This document shows positions 32,849 through 42,247 of a DNA stretch of 64,000 nt, one piece after another. The stretch is taken from NCBI GenBank assembly GCA_900544875.1, contig UQWS01000007.1, positions 1 to 64,000 on the forward strand. The letters are read 5' to 3'. A program made the position numbers and the translations under genes. Below the pieces are notes generated by a model that was not told the origin of the DNA, searched no databases, and saw nothing but the letters and a program-made list of their open reading frames with translations. Each line of letters starts with the position of its first letter. The first letter of the stretch is position 1. The stretch comes from an uncultured Collinsella sp. (lineage in GTDB: Bacteria > Actinomycetota > Coriobacteriia > Coriobacteriales > Coriobacteriaceae).

Positions 32849-34570
32849 TTAACGGCGGGCTGCCTTAACAAGCTCGGCAACCTTGGCAACGACCTCGTCG
32901 ATCGCCACGTCCTCGCGCTCGCCCGTAGCACGGTCCTTGAGCTCAACGGTGCCATTCTTAAGGCCGCGCTTGCCCAGAACCACCTGATACGGGAAGCCCA
33001 TGAGGTCGTTATCGGCAAACTTAAAGCCAGGACGCTCATCGCGATCGTCGACGACGACCTCGATACCCTCGGCACACAGGCCATCAACAATCTGCTCGCA
33101 GACGGTAGCGCACTCTTCCTTCTTGGGATCAAGCGGAATCACCGCGACCTCGTACGGGGCAACGGAGACCGGCCAGACGATACCGTGCTCGTCGTTGTGC
33201 TGCTCCACGACGGCAGCGAGCGAGCGGGACACGCCCACGCCGTAACAACCCATGATGAGCGGCTTCTCCTTGCCGTCCTCGTCCATAAAGGTGGCACCCA
33301 TGGCCTCGGAATACTTGGTGCCAAGCTGGAAGACCTGAGAGACCTCGATGCCGCGGGCAGCGGAGAGCGGCTTGCCGCAGTGCGGGCAGGGGTCGCCGGC
33401 AACGACGGTTACCAGGTCGGCCCACTCGTCGACGGTAAAGTCGCGCTCGGGGCAGGCACCGGTAAAGTGATAGTCGACCTCGTTGGCGCCACAGGCCCAC
33501 TGCTTGGACTCGCGCAGGCTCTCGTCGCACACCAGACGGATGCCCTCGGGCAGGTTGACCGGTCCGATAAAGCCCTTGTGCAGGCCGTTCGCCTGAAGCT
33601 CCTCGTCGGTCATCATGCGATAGCCCTTGCCAAAGACATGTTCGGCCTTGCAGTCATTGAGCTCGTGGTCGCCCGGGACAATGGCCACGACCGGCATGCC
33701 CTCGGCGTCGATGAGCGCCAGCGACTTTCGCGTACCGTTCTCGGGGAAGCCGAAGAACTTGGCGACGGCCTCAATGGTGCCCATGCCCGGAGTCTCGACC
33801 TTGGTGAGCGTACCGTCGCCGGGGCCCTCAGTCACGACTACCTTGGTGCTTGCCGCCTCGTCATCGGCAGCAAAGCCGCAATCGTCGCAGTAGACCAGCG
33901 AAGCCTCACCGGCGTCGGCCAAAGCCATGTACTCGACGGAGGTATCGCCACCGATCTCACCGGAGTCGGCAACGACGGGCAGGGCCTTAATGTAGCAGCG
34001 CTCACAGATGTTAGCGTAGGCCTGCTTCATCTTGTCGTACTCCTCCTGCAGGCTCTCCTGTGTGGCGGAGAAGCTGTAGGCGTCCTTCATGATGAACTCG
34101 CGACCGCGCATCAGGCCAAAGCGGGGACGGAACTCGTCGCGGAACTTGTCCTGAATGTGGTACAGGTTGACAGGCAGCTGCTTGTAGGAACGCAGCTCGT
34201 TGCGCACCAGGGCCGTGACGGTCTCCTCGTGCGTGGGGCCCAGCACGAACTCGCGGCCGTGGCGGTCATCAAAGCGCACGAGTTCCTTGCCATAGGCGTC
34301 GATGCGGCCGGACTCGCGCCATAGCTCAGCGTCGACCATAATGGGCATCATGAGCTCCTGGGCACCGGCGGCATCCATCTCGTCGCGCACGATATTCTCG
34401 ATCTTGCGAATCGAGCGCCATGCGAGCGGCAGGTAGGAATACAGACCGGCGGCCTCCTTGCGGATCATGCCGGCACGGAGCAGCAGGCGGTGGCTGGCGA
34501 GCTCAGCGTCCGCCGGATCCTCTTTAAGCGTCGGCGCATAGAGCTTAGACATATACATTGCTCGGGTCAT
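32849..34570 (-). CDS. proS: Prolyl-tRNA synthetase
   Basis: Class II synthetase of the bacterial type. Motif 1/2 residues lie near GLYSYLPLAWRS and VLGPTHEETVTALV; an editing insertion occupies about 225-400, and a C-terminal anticodon-binding domain follows. The 573 residues are full length. The ATG follows the ispG stop directly, with GAGGAG 6 nt ahead. Last gene of the pyrH-to-proS operon. Confidence 0.97.
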   Translation of the reverse strand: MTRAMYMSKLYAPTLKEDPADAELASHRLLLRAGMIRKEAAGLYSYLPLAWRSIRKIENIVRDEMDAAGAQELMMPIMVDAELWRESGRIDAYGKELVRFDDRHGREFVLGPTHEETVTALVRNELRSYKQLPVNLYHIQDKFRDEFRPRFGLMRGREFIMKDAYSFSATQESLQEEYDKMKQAYANICERCYIKALPVVADSGEIGGDTSVEYMALADAGEASLVYCDDCGFAADDEAASTKVVVTEGPGDGTLTKVETPGMGTIEAVAKFFGFPENGTRKSLALIDAEGMPVVAIVPGDHELNDCKAEHVFGKGYRMMTDEELQANGLHKGFIGPVNLPEGIRLVCDESLRESKQWACGANEVDYHFTGACPERDFTVDEWADLVTVVAGDPCPHCGKPLSAARGIEVSQVFQLGTKYSEAMGATFMDEDGKEKPLIMGCYGVGVSRSLAAVVEQHNDEHGIVWPVSVAPYEVAVIPLDPKKEECATVCEQIVDGLCAEGIEVVVDDRDERPGFKFADNDLMGFPYQVVLGKRGLKNGTVELKDRATGEREDVAIDEVVAKVAELVKAARR

Positions 34571-35653
34571 TTATTTCTCCTCAATAAGTTTGTCGACCTC
34601 TGCCATAAGCGCGTCGACAATTTGGTCCTCAGCTACTTTACCAATGATCTGGCCATGCGAAAAGAGCAAGGCCTGACCACGTCCGCAAGCAACGCCCAGG
34701 TCGGCATCAGAAGCCTCACCGGGGCCATTAACGGCACATCCCATCACAGCGATAGAAAGCGGCGCGGAGTAGTTCTTAAGCCGCTCGGTGACCTCCTCGG
34801 CGATGGGAATCAGGTTAACCTGACAGCGGGCGCACGTGGGGCACGAGACAATCTCGGGACCGCGGCGACGCAGGCCCAACGACTGCAAAATTCCCCAGGC
34901 GACCGGCGGCTCCTCAACCGGATCGGCCGTGAGCGAGACGCGCATGGTGTCACCGATACCCTCAGACAGCAGAATACCAAGGCCCACCGAGCTCTTGATG
35001 GTGCCCTGCAGCTTGGTACCTGCCTCGGTTACGCCCAAGTGAAGCGGAACGTGGGGAATCTCACGCGACAGGGCTCGATAGGTATCGAGCGTCGTTTGCA
35101 CGCTATGGGCCTTGGCCGAAAGCACAATGTTCGTAAATCCGCGGTCCTCAAAGTGCTTGACGAAACGCTCGCTCGACTTCACGAGCTTTTCGGGCTGCGT
35201 GAGGTCATCGCGCTCGGCGATGTCCTGCTCGAGCGAACCGGCATTGACGCCGATACGAATCGCACAACCCGCGGCACCCGCAGCATCGATCACCGCGTCG
35301 ACCTTAGCCCAATCGCCGATATTGCCGGGATTGATGCGCAGCTTGGCGGCACCAGCCTCGACGGCGCCGATGGCGAGCTTATGATTAAAGTGAATATCGG
35401 CAACGATCGGCACTGGAGACTCAGCACAGATGGTACGGAAGCCCTCGAGCGCGGCCTCGGTGGGTACACTTACGCGCACGATATCGCAGCCCGCCTGCGC
35501 CAACGCGCGAACCTGCCCAAGCGTGGCCTGAGCATCGGCGGTATCGGTGCAGGTCATGGACTGAACCACGACCGGCGCGCCACCGCCGATCTGCACGCCG
35601 CCCACATGCACGGGGCGCGTCAGCTCGCGCGGCAAAGAATGGGATGAAGACAA
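34571..35653 (-). CDS. ispG: 4-hydroxy-3-methylbut-2-en-1-yl diphosphate synthase
   Basis: 4Fe-4S enzyme of the MEP isoprenoid pathway that makes HMBPP. Cluster cysteines are in SCPTCARCQVN and MGCAVNGPGEASDADLG. The start is judged to be a TTG at 35653 with GGGGAG 8 nt ahead, just after the rseP stop, giving 360 residues. A GTG 9 nt upstream is possible. It is adjacent to rseP and dxr, as in many Gram-positives. Confidence 0.94.
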   Translation of the reverse strand: MSSSHSLPRELTRPVHVGGVQIGGGAPVVVQSMTCTDTADAQATLGQVRALAQAGCDIVRVSVPTEAALEGFRTICAESPVPIVADIHFNHKLAIGAVEAGAAKLRINPGNIGDWAKVDAVIDAAGAAGCAIRIGVNAGSLEQDIAERDDLTQPEKLVKSSERFVKHFEDRGFTNIVLSAKAHSVQTTLDTYRALSREIPHVPLHLGVTEAGTKLQGTIKSSVGLGILLSEGIGDTMRVSLTADPVEEPPVAWGILQSLGLRRRGPEIVSCPTCARCQVNLIPIAEEVTERLKNYSAPLSIAVMGCAVNGPGEASDADLGVACGRGQALLFSHGQIIGKVAEDQIVDALMAEVDKLIEEK

Positions 35654-35666
35654 TCCAAACACTCCC

Positions 35667-37028
35667 CTACAGAATAAATCGAAGGATGTCGGAACGAAGC
35701 ATATAGACAAACAGCAGCGCAAAGAGCGCGATGCCCACATAGCTCACAATCGTCTGGACCTTGAGCGGAAGCTCGCGTCCCGCAATCTTTTGAATGATCT
35801 CAATTAGCAGCTTGCCGCCGTCGAGCGGCGGGATAGGCAGCAAGTTCATAAAGCCCAGTGAGAACGAAATGAGCGCGGCAAACGACAAGAACGTGATGGG
35901 ACCGGCAGCAGCTGCCTGCGAAGACATGACGCTAATACCCACGATCGAAGAGGACTGATCGAGGATCTCCATCGTATGCTGCGGCTGGAGCAGGCGCATC
36001 ACGCCCTCCGCTGTCTGCGCAACATACGAAAAGGAGAGGCGCGCCGAGGTGATGGGGTCCAAACGGACTACCTGCGTAGAGGCATAAACGCCCAGACGTT
36101 CGCCCTCTTTGAGTGCGACCGAGGTCGAGCACTGCTTGCCGTCGCGCTCATACTCAATGGCGATATCGTCCTTACCGGCGGCCTTGCCGATAGCATCGTA
36201 GACGTCCATCCAAGTGGAACATGAGACACCGTCGACCGAAAGGATCGCATCACCGGCCTCGATACCCGCCTTGGCGGCAATAGACCCCTCGTCAACCTGA
36301 CCGATCACGTTGGTATCCATCGGCACGGTGACACCCGCAATGGAATAGATGCTCATAAGGAGCAAAAAACCCGTCAGGATATTGACGAGAATGCCCGCGA
36401 GCAGCATAAAGGCGCGCTTGAGAAAGCCCTGGCCTAGATAAGTGTGCGAGCGCTCTTGCGCCAAGAAATCAGCCTCGCCGCACGGCAGCTCCCACACATC
36501 GCCCTCGGCAGTCGCATGCTCTCGATCGAACCGGCGGCCGTCAAAGGTGGTGTAACCCGCAGCGTCTCGAGGCAGTGTCTGATACTTGATGGGATAGTAG
36601 CTCGGTGAGGGCTTCTCCCCTTCCTCATACCAAGGTGCGATGGAGCCCCAGCCCAGCAACAGAGCACAAGCCTCGAGCACATCCTCCTCGGAAAGCTCGA
36701 GCTCGACAGCAAGGTCGGCCACGGTCACGCGACCAAGACGGTAGATAGCCGCGAGCACGCGATCGGCGCACGAGACGTCGGTCGGATCCATACCGCAGAT
36801 GGCAGCGTAGCCACCCAGCAGCAGCGGGGTCACGCCAAACTTGGTTCCAATGCGACGCGACGTGTAATGGATGTCAAAGCGGCACGGCAGGCCCAAAAAG
36901 AACTCGGTCACACGGACGCCGCAGGCACGAGCCGCCAAAAAGTGGCCGCCCTCGTGCAAAAACACGAGGACGGAAAGCATCAGCAGGCCCCAAAAGACCG
37001 ATGAGAGAACGCTCAGAACAGTATCCAT
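35667..37028 (-). CDS. rseP: Site-2 protease (RseP/RasP family) with inserted domain
   Basis: Intramembrane zinc metalloprotease. HEGGH in the first membrane helix (about 26-30) and NLLPIPPLDGG near the C-terminus are the two metal-site motifs; a PDZ domain occupies about 230-310. Between helix 1 and the membrane segment RAFMLLAGILVNI lies an insertion of roughly 110 residues (about 75-190). Its first half (VLAAIYRLGRVTVADLAVELELSEEDVLEACALL) resembles a winged-helix fold. This is unusual for the family. The start is uncertain: an ATG at 37028, or a TTG 15 nt upstream. Confidence 0.93.
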   Translation of the reverse strand: MDTVLSVLSSVFWGLLMLSVLVFLHEGGHFLAARACGVRVTEFFLGLPCRFDIHYTSRRIGTKFGVTPLLLGGYAAICGMDPTDVSCADRVLAAIYRLGRVTVADLAVELELSEEDVLEACALLLGWGSIAPWYEEGEKPSPSYYPIKYQTLPRDAAGYTTFDGRRFDREHATAEGDVWELPCGEADFLAQERSHTYLGQGFLKRAFMLLAGILVNILTGFLLLMSIYSIAGVTVPMDTNVIGQVDEGSIAAKAGIEAGDAILSVDGVSCSTWMDVYDAIGKAAGKDDIAIEYERDGKQCSTSVALKEGERLGVYASTQVVRLDPITSARLSFSYVAQTAEGVMRLLQPQHTMEILDQSSSIVGISVMSSQAAAAGPITFLSFAALISFSLGFMNLLPIPPLDGGKLLIEIIQKIAGRELPLKVQTIVSYVGIALFALLFVYMLRSDILRFIL

Positions 37029-37053
37029 AAAACGAAAAAGCAATCCTTATGGG

Positions 37054-38241
37054 TTAGGAACGGGTTGCGACGAGCACCTGCGCAGCCTTTTCACGCGCCC
37101 ACGCATCGATGTCGCGAAGCTGCTCAAACGAATCGACCGCATGCATATCGTGAGCATCCATGCAGGATTCCACAATGCGATCGATATCGGTAAAGCTGCA
37201 GCCATCGTGCAGGAAGGCATCGACGGCAACCTCGTTGGCGGCATTGAGCACGCACGGCATGGTGCCACCCGTCTTGCCGGCACGCTCGGCCAGTGCCAGA
37301 CAGCGGAAGGTATCCATGTCGGCAGCATCAAACGTGAGCTGCCCCAGCTCGCGAAAATCGATACGAGGCGCCGGGGTATCCCAACGCTCGGGATACGAGA
37401 ACGCGAACTGGATGGGAATACGCATGTCGGAAGCACCGAGATGCGCCATCACGGAGCCGTCGGCGAACTCGACCATAGAGTGAATCTTAGACTGACGCTG
37501 CACGACCACGTTAATGAAATCGAGGTCGCAGTTAAACAGATGCATGGCCTCAATGCGCTCCAGACCCTTGTTCATGAGGGTGGCGGAGTCAATGGTGATC
37601 TTGGCACCCATGGCCCACGTGGGATGTGCGAGGGCGTCGACACGCGTCACGCGATCGAGCTCGTCGCGCGTGCGGCCAAAGAACGGACCGCCCGAGCAGG
37701 TAAGCCAAATACAATGAGCCTCACGCGGGTTCTCCCCCAGATAGCACTGGTAGATGGCGGAGTGCTCAGAGTCGACTGGAATAAGCTGGCCCGGTTGCGC
37801 CAACGGCATAAGCAAGTCGCCACCGACGACGAGGGACTCCTTGTTGGCAAGGGCAAGGCGCTTATTCGAGGTCAAGGCCGCATGGCTCGCCTCGAGACCG
37901 GCGGCGCCCACAATAGCGACGAGCACGCAGTCGACATCGTCGCGACGCGCGAGCTCGCAAACCGCCTGCGCACCAACGCCGAGCTTCGTTCCCTCGGGCA
38001 ACTCCTGCAGCACGGCGTCATCACCATGAGCGACATCGGCCACGGCAACCGCCGGAACCGAGAACTCGCGGGCAGCGGCAACGAGATCCGAGGTGCTGGA
38101 ATTAACGGACAGCGCCGTCACCTGTAGTCGATCGGCATGCTGACGGCACACATCGAGTGCCTGGGTGCCGATAGAGCCCGTACAACCCAGGATGGCAACA
38201 CGGAGGCGTCCATCGGGGCCATACGTCGTCTGGAATGACAT
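37054..38241 (-). CDS. dxr: 1-deoxy-D-xylulose 5-phosphate reductoisomerase
   Basis: Second step of the MEP pathway, NADPH-dependent. NADPH-binding GCTGSIGTQAL is at 19-29; the metal and substrate loop includes VDSEHSAIYQ. At 395 residues it is full length. The ATG overlaps the cdsA stop (TAATG). Confidence 0.97.
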   Translation of the reverse strand: MSFQTTYGPDGRLRVAILGCTGSIGTQALDVCRQHADRLQVTALSVNSSTSDLVAAAREFSVPAVAVADVAHGDDAVLQELPEGTKLGVGAQAVCELARRDDVDCVLVAIVGAAGLEASHAALTSNKRLALANKESLVVGGDLLMPLAQPGQLIPVDSEHSAIYQCYLGENPREAHCIWLTCSGGPFFGRTRDELDRVTRVDALAHPTWAMGAKITIDSATLMNKGLERIEAMHLFNCDLDFINVVVQRQSKIHSMVEFADGSVMAHLGASDMRIPIQFAFSYPERWDTPAPRIDFRELGQLTFDAADMDTFRCLALAERAGKTGGTMPCVLNAANEVAVDAFLHDGCSFTDIDRIVESCMDAHDMHAVDSFEQLRDIDAWAREKAAQVLVATRS

Positions 38242-39155
38242 TACAGCACGCCTCCGATCATCAAAAGCAGCTGCGCGGTAATGCAGCCAAAGATAAGCGA
38301 GTCGCTACGGTCGAGCATGCCGCCATGGCCCGGGATAAGGTTGCCGGAATCCTTGACGCCCACACCGCGCTTGATGCGTGACTCGATAAGGTCGCCGATA
38401 ACGCCTAGGACGGACACGACCACGCCGCACAGCAGCGCATAGGGCAGGCTGAGCTTGTAGAAGTGCGTCGCCCACAGGATGAGCCAAATCAAAACCGAGC
38501 CCAGGATGCCACCGGCAAACCCCTCCCAGCTTTTTTTGGGAGAGATCTTGGGGACCATCTTGTGCTTGCCGATACGGCTGCCCACGATGTAGGCAAACGA
38601 ATCGGAGACCCAAAGGGACGCGCAAACGCCCACCGAAAGCAGGGCGCCGGCAAAACCGGGCACGGCATCGCGCAGCAGCACGATAGCCGACAGCATAAAG
38701 CCAGTGTAGATTGGACCCATGAGCGTCACGGCCACATCGGAGATGCGGGTACGCGGCGACCAGACATACCAAATGCCCACAGCGAGCATCAGGGCAAAAA
38801 GCAGGGCATTCAGCAACATCGAATCGCCCAACGCCGACAGCGGAAAGAGTACGGCGGCAGCGATACCCATGCGCTCGTTAGCCATCTTGCCATCGAGCCT
38901 CGTCATACGGAAAAACTCATAGCAGCACAGACCGCTCATGACAGAAACAAAGATGGCCGTGGGCACGATACCCAAAACCAGGCACAGGATAAAGACAACG
39001 GCATAAACGATACCGGCGGCGGCACGGGTAATAAAGCCCGCAAGCCAAGAACCGGTGCCGCTCTTTGCTGCAGGTGCTCCCGCAGCGGCAGCCTTGCGCG
39101 CAGGCGCCGCGGAAACTGGCGTCTTGGGAGCAGATCCCTTGGGACGATCGGACAC
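38241..39155 (-). CDS. cdsA: Phosphatidate cytidylyltransferase
   Basis: Integral membrane enzyme that makes CDP-diacylglycerol for phospholipid synthesis. The family signature is near the C-terminus (SRIKRGVGVKDSGNLIPGHGG then MLDRSDS split over 20 residues). Several membrane helices follow an Ala/Pro-rich N-terminus of about 35 residues. The start is GTG, with GAGG 7 nt ahead, 2 nt after uppS. Confidence 0.95.
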   Translation of the reverse strand: MSDRPKGSAPKTPVSAAPARKAAAAGAPAAKSGTGSWLAGFITRAAAGIVYAVVFILCLVLGIVPTAIFVSVMSGLCCYEFFRMTRLDGKMANERMGIAAAVLFPLSALGDSMLLNALLFALMLAVGIWYVWSPRTRISDVAVTLMGPIYTGFMLSAIVLLRDAVPGFAGALLSVGVCASLWVSDSFAYIVGSRIGKHKMVPKISPKKSWEGFAGGILGSVLIWLILWATHFYKLSLPYALLCGVVVSVLGVIGDLIESRIKRGVGVKDSGNLIPGHGGMLDRSDSLIFGCITAQLLLMIGGVL

Positions 39156-39157
39156 GA

Positions 39158-39952
39158 TTAAGCCTCCTCGGTCTTGCTCAGTCCGCCAAACCTACGGTCA
39201 CGGCCCTGATAGGCCAAAATGGCGTCGACAAGGCCCCAACGATCAAAGTCGGGCCAATAGGTATCGGTGACGTAGAACTCGGAATAAGCCACCTGCCACA
39301 GCAGATAGTTCGAAAGGCGCAGCTCACCAGAGGTGCGAATCACAAGCTCGGGATCGGGAAGACCGGCGGTATAGAGGTGGGAAGCCACCATGTCGTCATC
39401 AATCGCGGCAGGATCGATCTTACCGGCGGCAGCGTCGAATGCGATCTGACGGACAGCGCGGGTAATCTCGGCACGCGCGCCGTAGTTGACGGCAAGCGCC
39501 AGCGTCATACCAGTGTGATCGGCGCACTCGGCAAGACCGCGTTCAAAAACGTCACGGGTCTTCTTGGGCAGCGCGGAAATGTCACCCAAAAAGACGACGC
39601 GCACGTTTTCGCGCTTCAGAAGCGGCAGCTCGTCGATAAACGTCTTGGCAAACAGATGCATCAAGACGTTGACCTCATGCTGCGGGCGGTTCCAGTTTTC
39701 GGTAGAAAACGCATAGGCAGAAAGCACGTCGACGCCCAAACGCACGCAGGCAGTAATGATCTCGCGAAAGGAGACGATACCCGCCTTGTGGCCCTCAGTG
39801 CGTGCAAGACCGCGCGACGTGGCCCAACGACCGTTGCCGTCCATGATGCACGAGATATGGTGCGGAATGTTATTGAGGTCAAGGTCGGAAAAACCGACGC
39901 CCGTAGGGGCGTCGGCAAAGTACTCGACCAGTTTATGCTCGTCGTATTGCAC
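39158..39952 (-). CDS. uppS: Isoprenyl transferase (undecaprenyl diphosphate synthase)
   Basis: cis-prenyltransferase that elongates farnesyl diphosphate to the C55 carrier lipid for wall synthesis. It has the catalytic MDGNGRWA near 37, AYAFSTENWNRP and the RTSGELRLSN substrate motif. The start is GTG, just after the frr stop, with GGAG 7 nt ahead. Confidence 0.96.
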   Translation of the reverse strand: MQYDEHKLVEYFADAPTGVGFSDLDLNNIPHHISCIMDGNGRWATSRGLARTEGHKAGIVSFREIITACVRLGVDVLSAYAFSTENWNRPQHEVNVLMHLFAKTFIDELPLLKRENVRVVFLGDISALPKKTRDVFERGLAECADHTGMTLALAVNYGARAEITRAVRQIAFDAAAGKIDPAAIDDDMVASHLYTAGLPDPELVIRTSGELRLSNYLLWQVAYSEFYVTDTYWPDFDRWGLVDAILAYQGRDRRFGGLSKTEEA

Positions 39953-39953
39953 C

Positions 39954-40490
39954 TTAGATCTCCATGACCTCGGCTTCTTTTTCCTTCAGAAGCTCCTCGA
40001 CCTTGGCGACATACTCATCGGTGTGCTTCTGGACCTTGGCCTGCTCGCGACGGACATCGTCCTCGGTGAGCTCCTCATCGCGCTCGAGCTTGTTGTTGAA
40101 GTCGCGACGGATGTTACGGATAGACACCTTGGCCTGCTCAGCGTACTCGCGGCACTCCTTGACGAGCTCGCGACGGCGCTCCTCGGTGGGAGCCGGGAAC
40201 GGCAGACGCACGACGGTGCCATCGGAGTTGGGGGTAATACCCAGATCGGAAGCGCCGATGGCCTTGACGATAGCGTTGATGAGTGCCTTGTCCCACGGCT
40301 CGATGAGCAGCATGTGGGCCTCGGGGGTCTTGACGGCGGCAACCTGCGTGACCGGCGTGGGGACACCGTAATAATCGACGGTGATGTCGGACAGAATGTT
40401 GGCGTTGGCACGACCGGTACGGACCTTGGAGAAGTTATGCTTGAGGGACTCGAGCGACTTGTCCATATGGGCGGTGATGTTCTCTGCCAT
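39954..40490 (-). CDS. frr: Ribosome recycling factor
   Basis: Splits post-termination ribosomes together with EF-G. The 178 residues carry the N-terminal MDKSLESLKHNFSKVRTGRAN and the family domain II. The ATG has AGGAGG 6 nt ahead and follows pyrH by 2 nt. Confidence 0.97.
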   Translation of the reverse strand: MAENITAHMDKSLESLKHNFSKVRTGRANANILSDITVDYYGVPTPVTQVAAVKTPEAHMLLIEPWDKALINAIVKAIGASDLGITPNSDGTVVRLPFPAPTEERRRELVKECREYAEQAKVSIRNIRRDFNNKLERDEELTEDDVRREQAKVQKHTDEYVAKVEELLKEKEAEVMEI

Positions 40491-40492
40491 GC

Positions 40493-41215
40493 TTAATCCT
40501 CCTGATAGACGAGCGTGCCGACGGGCTCACCCGCGAGCGCGCGCTTGACGGTGTCCTCGCCATCGATGTTGAGGACCAAAATCGGCATACGGTTATCCTG
40601 GCACAGTGCCGTAGCCGTGGAATCCATAACCTGCAGACCGCGGACGAGAACCTCGTGATAGGTAATCTTGTCAAAACGGACGGCATCGGCGCACTTGACG
40701 GGATCCTTGTCGTAGATGCCGTCAACCTTGGTGGCTTTAATCAGAATCTCGGCGCCGATCTCGCACGCACGAAGAGCCGCGGCGGTGTCGGTCGTAAAGT
40801 ACGGATTGCCCGAACCGGCAGCGAAGATGACGACGTTGCCCTTGGACAGATGGTTGATAGCGCGGCGACGAATATAGGGCTCGCAGATCTCGTTCATCTG
40901 GATAGCGCTCATCACGCGGCAGGGAACATCGTTGTGCTCGAAGGCATCCTGCAGGGCGAGCGCGTTCATAACGGTTGCCAGCATGCCCATGTAGTCGGCC
41001 TGAGCACGCTCCATGCCACCGGCAGCGCCTGCCATGCCGCGGAAAATATTGCCGCCGCCGACAACGACGCCGACCTCGTGGCCAACGGCGAGCAGCTCCT
41101 TGACCTGCTTGGCAAGATGGTCGGTAACCTTGGGGTCAATGCCATATTGGCCGTCGCCCATCAGTGCTTCGCCGGAAAGCTTAAGAAGCACGCGTTTATA
41201 TCGGATGTCGGACAA
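40493..41215 (-). CDS. pyrH: UMP kinase
   Basis: Hexameric kinase converting UMP to UDP, of the bacterial amino-acid-kinase fold. It has KLSGEAL at the N-terminus and VVVGGGNIFRG. The start is TTG with AAAGGAGG 6 nt ahead, and an extended -10 promoter lies close by. First gene of the pyrH-frr-uppS-cdsA-dxr-rseP-ispG-proS operon. Confidence 0.97.
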   Translation of the reverse strand: MSDIRYKRVLLKLSGEALMGDGQYGIDPKVTDHLAKQVKELLAVGHEVGVVVGGGNIFRGMAGAAGGMERAQADYMGMLATVMNALALQDAFEHNDVPCRVMSAIQMNEICEPYIRRRAINHLSKGNVVIFAAGSGNPYFTTDTAAALRACEIGAEILIKATKVDGIYDKDPVKCADAVRFDKITYHEVLVRGLQVMDSTATALCQDNRMPILVLNIDGEDTVKRALAGEPVGTLVYQED

Positions 41216-41244
41216 AGCGATCCTCCTTTAATTAGACTCTCAAT

Positions 41245-41250
41245 ATGATA
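41245..41250 (-). promoter_or_regulatory. Extended -10 promoter of the pyrH operon
   Basis: TTGA-TATCAT on the minus strand between the tsf terminator and pyrH, about 30 nt ahead of the start. Confidence 0.5.
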
Positions 41251-41271
41251 TCAAAGGCTTAACGGGGAGCC

Positions 41272-41308
41272 ATGAAAAAGCAGGCTGTGAGTAAAACCCA
41301 CAGCCTGC
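41272..41308 (-). terminator. Terminator of rpsB-tsf
   Basis: GCAGGCTGTG pairs with CACAGCCTGC, followed on the minus strand by TTTTTCATG. Confidence 0.87.
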
Positions 41309-41332
41309 TCATTACCAGCTACAAGAGCTTAT

Positions 41333-42202
41333 TTACTCGCCACGGACCAGACGGTCGAAGGCAACGACGGTAATGGTGTCGCCAAGCTCCTTGGAGACCT
41401 GCTCAGCGTACTTCTTGATGGTGAGGGAGCTGTCCTTGATGAACTCCTGCTCGGTGAGCACGGACTGCTTGTAGAACTTCTCCAGACGGCCGACAGCCAT
41501 CTTCTCCTGGATAGCCTCGGGCTTGCCGGACTCGGCAGCCTGAGCCATGTAGATCTGCTTCTCGTGCTCGACGGTCTCGGCCGGAACCTGATCGCGGGTA
41601 GCGCAGATCGGGGCGACGGCGGCAACCTGAAGGGCAACGTCGTGAGCGAAGGTCTTGAAGGACTCAGCCTGAGCAGTCTCGGCCTTCTCGAAAGCAAACT
41701 CGACGAGGACGCCGATCTTACCACCCATGTGGATGTAAGAAGCGAGCGCGCCGTTCTCGGCCTTGCGGGCGGCGAAGCGGGAAATCTTCATGTTCTCGCC
41801 CATGATGTGAATCATCTCGGTGAGCTCGGAGGAAACGGTCTCCTCGCCCATCGGCTTCTCGAGCAGAGCGTCGACGTCAGCAGGCTCGGTGGTAGCGACA
41901 ACCTCAGCGACCTTAGAAGCAAAGCCGGTGAACTTGGCGTTGGAGCCAACGAAGTCGGTCTCGCAGGAGAGCTCGAGCAGAGCGCCGGTCTTGCCATCCT
42001 CGGAGACGAACGCGGCTACAGCGCCCTCGTTGGTCTCGCGGCCAGCCTTCTTGGCAGCCTTGGCAAGGCCGTTCTTACGCAGAACGTCGACAGCGGCGTC
42101 CATGTCGCCGTCAGCCTCGACGAGAGCCTTCTTGCACTCCATCATCGGAGAGTCGGTCATCTCGCGGAGCTGCTTGACCATAGCGGCGGTAATCTGGGCC
42201 AT
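41333..42202 (-). CDS. tsf: Elongation factor Ts
   Basis: Guanine-nucleotide exchange factor for EF-Tu. It has the N-terminal UBA-like TDSPMMECKKALVEA and the core ELSCETDFVGSN. 289 residues from the ATG at 42202, which has GAAAGGA ahead; a longer frame is rejected. It is paired with rpsB as usual. Confidence 0.97.
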   Translation of the reverse strand: MAQITAAMVKQLREMTDSPMMECKKALVEADGDMDAAVDVLRKNGLAKAAKKAGRETNEGAVAAFVSEDGKTGALLELSCETDFVGSNAKFTGFASKVAEVVATTEPADVDALLEKPMGEETVSSELTEMIHIMGENMKISRFAARKAENGALASYIHMGGKIGVLVEFAFEKAETAQAESFKTFAHDVALQVAAVAPICATRDQVPAETVEHEKQIYMAQAAESGKPEAIQEKMAVGRLEKFYKQSVLTEQEFIKDSSLTIKKYAEQVSKELGDTITVVAFDRLVRGE

Positions 42203-42247
42203 TGTGGTTCCTTTCAAAGAGATGAAAAAGAATTAACTAAGACTGAT

